This document shows, one piece after another, positions 1-6,268 of a stretch of DNA of 11,197 bases (position 1 is its first letter; the number at the start of each line of letters is the position of its first letter). Under the pieces are notes generated by a model. That model had not been told where the DNA came from. It saw nothing but the letters and a program-made list of their open reading frames with translations, and did not search any database. The DNA comes from Erysipelotrichaceae bacterium UBA1783. Lineage in GTDB: Bacteria > Bacillota_I > Bacilli_A > Erysipelotrichales > Erysipelotrichaceae. Both the position numbers and the translations under genes were made by a program. The stretch covers positions 6,295 to 17,491 of the forward strand of contig DCGH01000100.1 in the NCBI GenBank assembly GCA_002315205.1, read 5' to 3'.

Positions 1-579
1 TGATGATTGTACCATCATCGCCATACAGGCAATCTTACCATCTCTAAATATTAATCTGAAATTAGCTAAACGTTTAATAACATGCTCACGATTGGCGCGA
101 TCTAATAATCCACAATCCTTATTGAATTTTTCTACGCATTCGCATAGCTCATCTATATCCTTTTCTTGAGCGATGACAACCTCATCACAATCCGGTTCAG
201 TTATTGTATCGCAAGTCATAAAATCCATTCCTAAGGCCTTATAAAAACCAATATTATATTTCTTTGCTGCTTCAATAATGGCTTCTCCAACCTTTTGTTC
301 ACATAAAGCATTGGATAAGCAATAATCGTTTTCCATTAAGAAATCAATAAGCTCTTCGACTAACAATTCACTACCAAATAGTAATAAGCTATAAGGCTCT
401 ACCTTGACTGCCAAAAGTGTTGCGTCTTCTCTTTCAACCCTCAAAGCATATTCCTTTTTGTTAACCTCCTTTAGTAAAGGTGCATCCCAATAGAAAAAGC
501 AGGCCAAATCGGTATTTGTCTGTAAAAAAGCATCATTTTCTTTAACTAGTTCATTGCCATTACTATATACCTTAATCAT
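1..579 (-). CDS. GNAT-like N-acetyltransferase, partial (C-terminus beyond window)
   Basis: An open frame of exactly 193 codons starts at ATG 577-579 and leaves the left edge without a stop. A GGGAG ribosome binding site lies 8 nt upstream of the ATG. The protein begins MIKVYSNGNELVKEND. Its middle (about residues 65-115) alternates strands and helices (SLLLFG, VEELIDFLMEN, KVGEAIIEAAKKYNIG), as in the poorly conserved N-terminal half of two-part GNAT proteins. The last visible residues, about 173-193 (NFRLIFRDGKIACMAMM), resemble the GNAT beta-strand pair that precedes the acetyl-CoA-binding motif A. That diagnostic (R/Q)xxGx(G/A) loop would fall outside the window, so the acetyltransferase call rests on the overall pattern only. 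No substrate can be predicted. The gene is the first of its own transcription unit: a promoter sits just upstream and the preceding operon is terminated before it. Confidence 0.65.
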   Translation of the reverse strand, partial: MIKVYSNGNELVKENDAFLQTNTDLACFFYWDAPLLKEVNKKEYALRVEREDATLLAVKVEPYSLLLFGSELLVEELIDFLMENDYCLSNALCEQKVGEAIIEAAKKYNIGFYKALGMDFMTCDTITEPDCDEVVIAQEKDIDELCECVEKFNKDCGLLDRANREHVIKRLANFRLIFRDGKIACMAMMVQSS

Positions 580-606
580 ATCAATCACTCCCAAACCTGT
601 ATAATT

Positions 607-612
607 ATTATA
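607..612 (-). promoter_or_regulatory. Extended -10 promoter of the GNAT-like gene
   Basis: The minus strand reads TGGTATAAT, a perfect -10 hexamer with a TGN extension, 27 nt upstream of the ATG. The -35 position (about 630-635) falls in the U-tract of the upstream terminator and reads only as T's, so the extended -10 probably carries recognition. Transcription would start near base 600. Confidence 0.55.
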
Positions 613-628
613 CCAATATAGCATTATG

Positions 629-660
629 AAAAAAAAGATTCATAGTCACCTACGAATCTT
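629..660 (-). terminator. Intrinsic terminator of the nitroreductase-HAD operon
   Basis: On the minus strand an 11-bp stem (AAGATTCGTAG with CTATGAATCTT, one G-U pair) closes a GTGA tetraloop of the GNRA type and runs directly into eight T's. It begins 9 nt after the HAD stop codon. The wobble pair becomes an A-C mismatch on the plus strand, which shows that the element is built for the minus strand. Confidence 0.9.
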
Positions 661-669
661 AATTATTCA

Positions 670-1467
670 TTAAATTACCTCAAAATGCTTTAAAGCATTG
701 TATATGCCATCTTCATCAATAGAATCTGTAATATAATCAGCAGCTGCTTTGCATACCTCAGTTCCATTACCCATGCATACACCGACACCACACATTTTCA
801 TCATTTCAATGTCATTCTCTGCATCGCCAAAGGCAATACAATCCTTCAAGTCAATTTTTAGCATCTCTAAAAGATTCTTAATAGCTTTACCCTTATTGGC
901 TGTATTGCTGGAGCACTCGCAACCATTCTTATAAGCTGGATAAAATGTTAGCTTACTAAATTGTGATTGCAGCTTCATTGCTTCCTTTTCTGGAGAATAC
1001 ATAAAAACATCTAATGGATCATTCCCTGGCTTTAGATGATAATCCAGTTCAGCTGTTTTATCTAAAATCATATCTGGTGTAACACCTTTAGAACAATACT
1101 GGCTGATGAAATCGTCATATTTGTTGTAGCAGGCGAAGGTTGTCGGACATTTAATCGCAAATGGATAATCTCTTTCAAAGCAGATGTCCATTACCTTATT
1201 TAGCTCTTCCTTATCAATGGTTACGGTCTTTACTGGTGTACCATCACCTTCAGAAATACAGGTACCATTAACAGTAATATAATAGTCTGCCTTTAAATCT
1301 GTTTTAATGGCTGTCTGCATAAAGCTATAGCCTCTACCAGTGGCAACAATAATCTTTATTCCTTTTGCCCTTGCTGCAGCAATTCCTTCTAAGGCACTAG
1401 AAGTGATATGACCATCCCCTCTTTTGATTAAGGTATCATCAATATCAAAAATTAATGCTTTAATCAT
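670..1467 (-). CDS. Cof-type (class IIB) HAD phosphatase
   Basis: This 265-residue protein is a cytoplasmic haloacid dehalogenase-superfamily hydrolase, the usual length for the Cof/YbiV-like subfamily that dephosphorylates sugar phosphates, FMN or similar small molecules through an aspartyl-phosphate intermediate. Motif I is DIDDT at 8-12 (nucleophile D8, acid/base D10). Motif II is T43 in ATGR. Motif III is K192 in NKGKAI. Motif IV is GDAENDIEM at 214-222 with the Mg-binding acidic residues. The stretch between motifs II and III (about 80-185) is long enough for the C2B cap. Its ATG lies only 2 nt after the nitroreductase stop, so the two form an operon; its own ribosome site (GGAAA inside the upstream gene) is weak, which suggests translational coupling. 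A strong terminator follows. The physiological substrate cannot be told from sequence. Confidence 0.9.
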   Translation of the reverse strand: MIKALIFDIDDTLIKRGDGHITSSALEGIAAARAKGIKIIVATGRGYSFMQTAIKTDLKADYYITVNGTCISEGDGTPVKTVTIDKEELNKVMDICFERDYPFAIKCPTTFACYNKYDDFISQYCSKGVTPDMILDKTAELDYHLKPGNDPLDVFMYSPEKEAMKLQSQFSKLTFYPAYKNGCECSSNTANKGKAIKNLLEMLKIDLKDCIAFGDAENDIEMMKMCGVGVCMGNGTEVCKAAADYITDSIDEDGIYNALKHFEVI

Positions 1468-1469
1468 AG

Positions 1470-1994
1470 CTATTTCCAGATGACAAAGTCACTCTTTCTT
1501 TCCTTAGCAACAGGTGCTTGTCCATCATAATAGCCTAATACACAATGACCAATACCAACATAGCTTTCATCAATTCCTAATTGCTTTTTTAATTGCTTTC
1601 CTTCTTCTGTTTCAAATACTTCCTTGGCACGATGAATCCAGATAGAACCAACACCTAAGGAATAGGCAGCATTCATTAAATTTCCCATCACTAAGCTGCC
1701 ATCATAAATGTGAGTTCTGACATTACTATCCGCAAATACAACAATAACGGTCTTTCCACCATAGAAATTATCTCTGGTATATTCATTACCCACAGAAGTA
1801 CAGTTCAATCTTCTTAGTGTTTCTAGTAGCTCAGGGTCTGTGACAACAAGCATTTTTCCTGCCTGCTTGCCCATACCACATGGTGCATATTCACCTGCTA
1901 AAACAATCTGCTCTACTAATTCCTTACTAACTGCAATGTCATTAAAGCAGCGGATACTTCTTCTGTTTACTAATGTATTCATTGTCTCATTCAT
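1470..1994 (-). CDS. Nitroreductase-family FMN oxidoreductase
   Basis: A 174-residue flavoprotein of the nitroreductase superfamily, at the short end of the family. The N-terminus has the classic FMN-phosphate-binding RRSIR at residues 11-15. The middle reads GSLVMGNLMNAAYSLGVGSIWI, the conserved helix and strand of the dimer core, and the end reads GIGHCVLGYYDG, matching the typical (I/G)xGxxLGYxxG strand. Such enzymes use NAD(P)H to reduce nitroaromatics, quinones or flavins in the cytoplasm; no specific substrate is implied. The start at 1994 has an AAAGGTGG ribosome site 9 nt upstream. A second in-frame ATG at residue 5 is less well placed. It is the first gene of a two-gene operon with the Cof-like HAD phosphatase. 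It retains several cysteines (C16, C39 and others) whose role is unknown. Confidence 0.9.
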   Translation of the reverse strand: MNETMNTLVNRRSIRCFNDIAVSKELVEQIVLAGEYAPCGMGKQAGKMLVVTDPELLETLRRLNCTSVGNEYTRDNFYGGKTVIVVFADSNVRTHIYDGSLVMGNLMNAAYSLGVGSIWIHRAKEVFETEEGKQLKKQLGIDESYVGIGHCVLGYYDGQAPVAKERKSDFVIWK

Positions 1995-2000
1995 ACTTTT

Positions 2001-2054
2001 TTACCACCTTTGTTATTTTTATTATATACTAAACAGCCAAATCTATGTTATATT
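2001..2054 (+). promoter_or_regulatory. Candidate promoter(s) of the beta-PGM-like HAD gene
   Basis: Two weak candidates occur on the plus strand. TTACCA (2001-2006) and TATACT (2025-2030) are 18 nt apart, and a TATATT at 2049-2054 lacks a clear -35. The first overlaps the nitroreductase ribosome site on the other strand. The second would put the transcript start almost at the GGTGAT ribosome site. I cannot choose between them. Confidence 0.3.
2021..2026 (-). promoter_or_regulatory. Candidate -10 of the nitroreductase operon
   Basis: A perfect minus-strand TATAAT lies 26 nt upstream of the nitroreductase ATG. At the standard spacing the -35 (about 2044-2049) reads AACATA, which is a poor match, so only the -10 is convincing. 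The site lies in the 75-nt divergent gap shared with the plus-strand HAD gene. Confidence 0.45.
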
Positions 2055-2069
2055 TTACACGGTGATTTT

Positions 2070-2738
2070 ATGAGAGAAATTAAAGGTGTAATCTTTGATA
2101 TGGATGGCGTTATCACAGATTCTGAAACTTATGCAAGACTAGCCATGAAGAAGGTTTTTAAGGATAGAGACATCCCTTGGGATGAGGATTACTATAATTC
2201 TCTACTAGGTGTTACAAACCTTGAAGGTGACATTTTAACAACAAAGAAGTTTAATGGCGATAGTGAATTTGCGATTACTATCATGAATGAATTTAAAGAG
2301 AATCTAACCAATTCCTTTAAAAATCATGAGGTTGGCTTTAAGCCAGGAGCTATGGAGCTGATTCAGTTTTTAAATGAACACAATTTCCCAATTGCCCTAG
2401 CAACCAGTGCATCTGATGAAAAGCTTCATTTATCCTTTGAAAGCAACAGCATTGAAATTCCATTCAAGCATATTGTTAATGGTCCAATGGTAACAAAATG
2501 TAAGCCAGATCCTGAAATCTTTTTAAAGGCAGCTGACAAGCTAGGATTAGACATTAAGGACTGTATGGTTATCGAGGATTCCAGCAAAGGAATTGAAGCA
2601 GCGATTGCCTGTGGCAGTATCGCTACATTAGTACCAGACTATATTCTTCCACCTCAACATCTGATTGATCAGGCAACCTACGTAAAAAAAGACCTTTTTG
2701 AGGTCTTAGAAATTGTTAAGCAATACGTAATCCTTTAG
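2070..2738 (+). CDS. Beta-phosphoglucomutase-like HAD hydrolase
   Basis: A 222-residue HAD-superfamily enzyme of subfamily IA, the usual length for beta-phosphoglucomutase/phosphatase-like proteins. Motif I is FDMDGVITDSE at 9-19 (nucleophile D10, acid/base D12), followed by a helical C1 cap. Motif II is T112/S113 in ATSAS, motif III K145 in KPDPEIF, and motif IV ED at 169-170 followed by SSKGIEAA. These support Mg-dependent phosphoryl transfer or hydrolysis on a small sugar phosphate; mutase versus phosphatase activity cannot be separated. I chose ATG 2070 because GGTGAT (2061-2066) sits at the correct distance and MREIKGVIFDMDG is the normal N-terminus. An upstream in-frame ATG at 2010 would add 20 residues that do not fit the family. 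The 3' end overlaps the converging methyltransferase gene by 23 nt and contains that gene's terminator. No terminator of its own is visible. Confidence 0.9.
   Translation: MREIKGVIFDMDGVITDSETYARLAMKKVFKDRDIPWDEDYYNSLLGVTNLEGDILTTKKFNGDSEFAITIMNEFKENLTNSFKNHEVGFKPGAMELIQFLNEHNFPIALATSASDEKLHLSFESNSIEIPFKHIVNGPMVTKCKPDPEIFLKAADKLGLDIKDCMVIEDSSKGIEAAIACGSIATLVPDYILPPQHLIDQATYVKKDLFEVLEIVKQYVIL
2684..2707 (-). terminator. Terminator of the methyltransferase gene, inside the converging HAD gene
   Basis: On the minus strand a 7-bp stem (AAGACCT with AGGTCTT) closes a CAAAA loop and is followed by five more T's. It starts 9 nt after the methyltransferase stop codon. All of it is coding sequence for the plus-strand HAD gene, where it specifies the residues around KKDLFEV (206-212). 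On the plus strand the same hairpin has no T-tract after it, so it should act in one direction only. Confidence 0.8.
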
Positions 2739-4017
2739 GGAAATGATTCTTAATCTGATTACCATCCGCTTTACCAAAGCCGATTGGTACGCCCTTATAT
2801 CTGATTTGGACATAACCTTTATAGCCAGATACCATTAGGGATAATCCAGAAAGGAATTGCTTTAGCTCATTAGCATCTACGATATCGTAGATGTTTTTTA
2901 TTTCATTAATCGCAATAAAGAAATGATGTGCTGGCTCAATTCTGCCTTTAACGATTTCGCCAAGTAATACACCCTGACGTAAAATATTAGCCTTTAAATC
3001 CAGCATTGGCTTCTCTGTAACATATACCTTATCCTTAATTACTGTGTAGTTTAGCTTAGTAGTACAGTTATTTTTAATAAACTCATCTACCAGCTTATCC
3101 TTAGAAAATGGTAATGTTTTTAGCTTTAAGCTACCAGTATCATCCTCTTTAATTATCTTTGCCATAAAATGGCCTTCTCCATGATCCATTGGGAAGCATC
3201 TTCTAGTCAAGCCATCCTTATCATAGCCTTTTCTTCCAGCAGTTACACCAGTATCTACTAGCTTACAGTCTGAATGCTTTTGTAAGAACTGCTCTACAGC
3301 ATATTCATCCTCATACCTGTTATAGGTACAGGTAGAATAAACTAATGTACCACCTGCCTTTAAGGCAATATAGGCATAATCTAATATATTAAGCTGTCTT
3401 TTCTGACAGGCTAAAACACTATTATGGTTATAGTCCTTAATTGTTTCAGGATACTTCTTAAACATAGAAGCACCTGAACAAGGGGCATCGACCACAATCT
3501 TATCAAAATAACCAGCTAGTCTTGGACATAAGTCTTCAACAGTATTATTGGTCAACAGATAGTTTTTGCATCCCCATCTTTCTAAGTTGCTTAATAAGAT
3601 ATTGGCTCTTTTCTTATCATATTCATTACTTACTAAAAAACCAGTATTTTTTAGCTTTGCTAGAATGTGGGTGCTTTTACCACCAGGAGCAGCACATAAA
3701 TCCAATACTTTATCATTTTCTTGAATATCTAAGGCATTAACCACCATGGTTGCACTTGGTTCCTGCAAATAATATAAACCGCCAATATGATATGGATGAT
3801 TGCCAAGCTTGGCATCATCATCAATCAGATAGGTATCTTTGTCAAATTCAGATGGCTCATTTAAGGAAATTTCTTCTGTAATCTTTTCATAGTCAGCCTT
3901 ATTGGTATTAATTCTTAACGCCTTGTACATTGGAATATCAAAAGTTGCTACAAATGTAGCATATTCTTCCTCATTTAGCATTTCCTTTAATTCTTCTAAA
4001 AAGTAACTATTTTCCAT
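2716..4017 (-). CDS. rsmF: RsmF-like 16S rRNA (cytosine-C5) methyltransferase
   Basis: This 433-residue protein belongs to the NOL1/NOP2/Sun (RsmB/RsmF) family, which uses SAM to form 5-methylcytosine in rRNA. The SAM loop is DLCAAPGGKST at 106-116, the releasing cysteine is C180 in DAPCSG, and the catalytic nucleophile is C230 in the STCTY motif. The N-terminal ~100 residues match the usual RNA-binding segment (ALRINT at 33-38; GLYYLQEPSA at 80-89). The C-terminal ~140 residues end in GYVQIRYKGVPIGFGKA and KNHFPKGLR, typical of the RsmF-type C-terminal domain and absent from RsmB, so RsmF is the better call. Known relatives modify C1400, C1404 or C1407 near the decoding site; which base is modified here cannot be told. 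AAAGGA lies 8 nt before ATG 4017. The gene appears monocistronic and overlaps the converging HAD gene by 23 nt. Confidence 0.88.
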   Translation of the reverse strand: MENSYFLEELKEMLNEEEYATFVATFDIPMYKALRINTNKADYEKITEEISLNEPSEFDKDTYLIDDDAKLGNHPYHIGGLYYLQEPSATMVVNALDIQENDKVLDLCAAPGGKSTHILAKLKNTGFLVSNEYDKKRANILLSNLERWGCKNYLLTNNTVEDLCPRLAGYFDKIVVDAPCSGASMFKKYPETIKDYNHNSVLACQKRQLNILDYAYIALKAGGTLVYSTCTYNRYEDEYAVEQFLQKHSDCKLVDTGVTAGRKGYDKDGLTRRCFPMDHGEGHFMAKIIKEDDTGSLKLKTLPFSKDKLVDEFIKNNCTTKLNYTVIKDKVYVTEKPMLDLKANILRQGVLLGEIVKGRIEPAHHFFIAINEIKNIYDIVDANELKQFLSGLSLMVSGYKGYVQIRYKGVPIGFGKADGNQIKNHFPKGLRIA

Positions 4018-4040
4018 AATCCATTTCCTTTACCGCTTTA

Positions 4041-4052
4041 TTTTATCATATT
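4041..4052 (-). promoter_or_regulatory. Possible -10 region of the methyltransferase gene
   Basis: In the 66-nt gap after the nucleoside hydrolase terminator the minus strand reads TATGATAAAAT, containing two overlapping near-consensus -10 hexamers. No convincing -35 is present, because the upstream stretch is the terminator stem and U-tract. An upstream terminator implies that a separate promoter is needed here. Confidence 0.35.
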
Positions 4053-4085
4053 AAAAAAAAGAAAGTAAGGAAACCCTTACCTTCT
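4053..4085 (-). terminator. Intrinsic terminator of the nucleoside hydrolase gene
   Basis: On the minus strand AGAAGGTAAGG pairs with CCTTACTTTCT through 11 bp (one G-U pair) around a GTTT loop, followed by eight T's. The base of the stem includes two bases of the gene's TAG stop codon (4084-4086), so there is no untranslated spacer. Confidence 0.9.
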
Positions 4086-5031
4086 ACCCATATTTCTCAT
4101 CTAGCTTTTTAATAGAGTTGAATAATAGTTCAACAAACGCTTCTCTATTAGCGCCTAATAAAACTCTTGTTAATACTTTGTTTTCTGTATTATACTCAGG
4201 TCCTCTGTTATCACAAACAGTCATACCTCTAGTATATACGCCATTTAGCTCCACATTGACCTTCATATCCTCATACTGGAAAATCTCTGGTGCTAACAGA
4301 TATACAATCGTCGTCATATCAAAGATAGCTGTTCTGTCCCATCCATTTCTAACGGCATAACGTGAATAGAACTTTAAGATATCATAAACCATCTTACTGA
4401 TTCTGCCACCATCCTTAAAGCTTTCCTGTTCAGTTAATAAAATTCCTCCTGCAAAGCAAGCCTCAATGGTTGCCAAAACAATTTTAACACCTGAATCAAA
4501 GACAATCTTGGCACTTTCTGGATCACAGAAAATATTGAACTCTGCTTTTGCTAAGGTGTTACCTGAATTATAGCTGCCACCCATAGAAACAATTCCTTCA
4601 ATCTTTTCCTTTAAATATGGATAGGTCTTTAGTAGCATTGCAATATTGGTTAATGGACCCATTGTCACAATCGTAATCTTCTCTTCACTTGCTTCAATTG
4701 TTTCTCTTAAGAAATCCAATGCATGCTTATTTATTGGCTTGCTGGTAGCTTCTGGATAGCTTAATAAGGCATCTAGTCCAGTTTCACCATGATATTTTGC
4801 TGCATTGTCTAATGGTCTGCATAATGGTGAAGGATAGCCTTGAGCTACTGGAATAGAGCATCCAACATAATCCTGAATCTTTAGAATATTTTTTGTGCAT
4901 TTATCCACAGACTGATTACCACAAACCGTTGTGAATCCTAAAATATTTAACTGATCATCATTGGCCAAAGCAACTAAAAAAGCTATCGCATCATCGTGAC
5001 CTGGATCACCATCAATAATAATATTTCTCAT
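4084..5031 (-). CDS. Nucleoside hydrolase (inosine-uridine preferring family)
   Basis: A 315-residue member of the IU-nucleoside hydrolase family, which cleaves the N-glycosidic bond of ribonucleosides to ribose and base for salvage. The Ca-binding N-terminus is IIIDGDPGHDDA (D7, D9, D13, D14). Further family motifs are HGETGL (81-86), VTMGPLTN (122-129), GIVSMGG (147-152) and AEFNIFCDPESA (163-174), the last containing the substrate-binding Asn. The late Ca-ligand aspartate is probably D238 in IFDMTTIVYLL, but the residue before it is Phe (F237) where many family members have a catalytic His. The usual DVTH-like segment is also replaced by TIEACFAGG, so specificity may be atypical. I start at ATG 5031 because AGAGG lies 7 nt upstream. 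An in-frame TTG six bases earlier would sit almost on that site. It has its own promoter and terminator and is apparently monocistronic. Confidence 0.88.
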   Translation of the reverse strand: MRNIIIDGDPGHDDAIAFLVALANDDQLNILGFTTVCGNQSVDKCTKNILKIQDYVGCSIPVAQGYPSPLCRPLDNAAKYHGETGLDALLSYPEATSKPINKHALDFLRETIEASEEKITIVTMGPLTNIAMLLKTYPYLKEKIEGIVSMGGSYNSGNTLAKAEFNIFCDPESAKIVFDSGVKIVLATIEACFAGGILLTEQESFKDGGRISKMVYDILKFYSRYAVRNGWDRTAIFDMTTIVYLLAPEIFQYEDMKVNVELNGVYTRGMTVCDNRGPEYNTENKVLTRVLLGANREAFVELLFNSIKKLDEKYG

Positions 5032-5059
5032 AATCAATCCTCTTGTTTCTATTTCTTCA

Positions 5060-5065
5060 ATTATA
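5060..5065 (-). promoter_or_regulatory. Extended -10 promoter of the nucleoside hydrolase gene
   Basis: The minus strand reads TGTTATAAT, a perfect -10 with a TGN extension, 28 nt before the ATG. The -35 position overlaps the preceding terminator (GCATTT or T's) and is weak. This is the same arrangement as the GNAT gene promoter at 607-612. Confidence 0.55.
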
Positions 5066-5078
5066 ACATCTTACCAAC

Positions 5079-5102
5079 AAAAAAATGCATCAGTGATGCA
5101 TT
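5079..5102 (-). terminator. Intrinsic terminator of the pyrophosphatase-DegV-acidic protein operon
   Basis: On the minus strand the near-perfect palindrome AATGCATCACTGATGCATT forms an 8-bp stem with an ACT loop (or 7 bp with 5 nt), followed by T's. The stem base includes two bases of the TAA stop codon (5101-5103) of the acidic protein gene. Confidence 0.88.
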
Positions 5103-6249
5103 AATTTGAATTGAAAATAATCATTAGGTTAATTACTGCCATTAGCATTGCTAATGCAAATAATCCAATACGGATGATATCACCATAGTTTCCATAAACG
5201 ATTACTGCATATAAAGCAATCTGGGCAATTAAGAATAATAATTCAAAAATCCAAGCAAAGCTCTTCTTTTTCTTCTTTTTCTTAACCTTCTTTACCTTTT
5301 TATCCTTAGGCATGTCAGCTTCCTCTAATTCATCTACAGAAATCTCTTTTGTCATACTCTCTTGCTGGTAATCTGAGTCCTCTTCTGCATTAGAATCAAA
5401 ACTCTCGTCGTAGCCCTTTACATATTCTTCCACTGGTTCAATCATTGGAATTTCAACAACCTCTTCTTCCTTTGAAACAGGTGTTTCCTCAACAATTGGC
5501 TCTAATGCAATAGTTGCACCAGATTCAAGCTCAGAAACCATATCAACCATTTCAACAGAATGCTCAATGTTAATCTCTTCCGTTTGATGCTGTTCAATTT
5601 CCTTTTCTACAAACTCAATTACTTCTTCTTCTGCAGCTGGTTCTTCTTTGATTCCGAATGCTTCATCAGCCTCAGCGAAAACATCTTCATAATGCTGTGG
5701 TTCTTCTTCAATGGTGCTTTCAAATCCATCTACAACTTCTGTTACAGTGGCTTTTATTTCTTCCTCTGTAGCATACTCTAGTTCATTTTGAGTTTCTTGA
5801 GCCATTGCAGGAGAAATCTCCTCGATCACCTCTTCAGCTACTTCTTCTACCTCTTCAGCAGGGAATGCTGGCGTAGAATCCATCTTTAAAATAGGTGCAT
5901 AATCTTGGGCAACCTCTGTAACCTCATCCACTGCTTCTTCCACAGTTTCTGCTAGATCATCCACTACTTCATCACTCTTCTCAACAACATCTTCAAATGC
6001 TTCTTCTACATCTTCCAGTGTATCCGCAGCTTCTTCTTTAGATTGTTCAACGAATTCTTCTGTAGCATCAGAGAGCTGTTGTACTTCCTCTAGGACTGCT
6101 TCAGTAACCTCATCAGAGGCAATATCCTCCCCAAAGCCAAGCTGCTTCATGCTTTCTGCAATCTCATTAATCGCAGCCTCCTGGTCAATTGTCTCTTCTT
6201 GCACACTCAATTTTTCAAAAATGTGCTTTTTCTTATTCTTCTTACTCAT
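5101..6249 (-). CDS. Highly acidic protein with lysine-rich linker and two C-terminal membrane helices
   Basis: I do not recognise this 382-residue protein. It has four visible parts. The N-terminus is basic (MSKKNKKKHIFEK). Residues 11-310 are extremely acidic and low in complexity: by my hand count 82 Glu, 22 Asp, 11 Lys and no Arg, with VEEAxxxVxE-type repeats that look amphipathic and helical at about 45-118 and 131-175 and probably disordered elsewhere. Residues 315-329 are a lysine tract (KDKKVKKVKKKKKKK). The end holds two hydrophobic helices, about 331-353 and 358-379, joined by the short turn GNYGD. By the positive-inside rule the lysine tract and the acidic domain face the cytoplasm, and the helices form a membrane hairpin. 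No enzyme motif is present. GAGGAA precedes ATG 6249 at 5 nt. The gene starts 19 nt after degV and ends its operon. A scaffold or polycation-binding role is possible but unsupported. Confidence 0.85.
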   Translation of the reverse strand: MSKKNKKKHIFEKLSVQEETIDQEAAINEIAESMKQLGFGEDIASDEVTEAVLEEVQQLSDATEEFVEQSKEEAADTLEDVEEAFEDVVEKSDEVVDDLAETVEEAVDEVTEVAQDYAPILKMDSTPAFPAEEVEEVAEEVIEEISPAMAQETQNELEYATEEEIKATVTEVVDGFESTIEEEPQHYEDVFAEADEAFGIKEEPAAEEEVIEFVEKEIEQHQTEEINIEHSVEMVDMVSELESGATIALEPIVEETPVSKEEEVVEIPMIEPVEEYVKGYDESFDSNAEEDSDYQQESMTKEISVDELEEADMPKDKKVKKVKKKKKKKSFAWIFELLFLIAQIALYAVIVYGNYGDIIRIGLFALAMLMAVINLMIIFNSN

Positions 6250-6268
6250 TGGTATTCCTCATATTTCA

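Noticed and set aside
2010..2069. In-frame upstream ATG that would extend the beta-PGM-like HAD gene by 20 residues
   Set aside because: The added residues do not fit the family N-terminus, no ribosome site precedes 2010, and GGTGAT is well placed for ATG 2070.
2725..2750. Weak hairpin (AATCCTTT with AAATGATT) as a plus-strand terminator for the HAD gene
   Set aside because: The stem has an internal mismatch, few G-C pairs and no following T-tract.
5032..5037. TTG start two codons upstream for the nucleoside hydrolase
   Set aside because: It would lie almost on the AGAGG ribosome site, whereas ATG 5031 is 7 nt from it.
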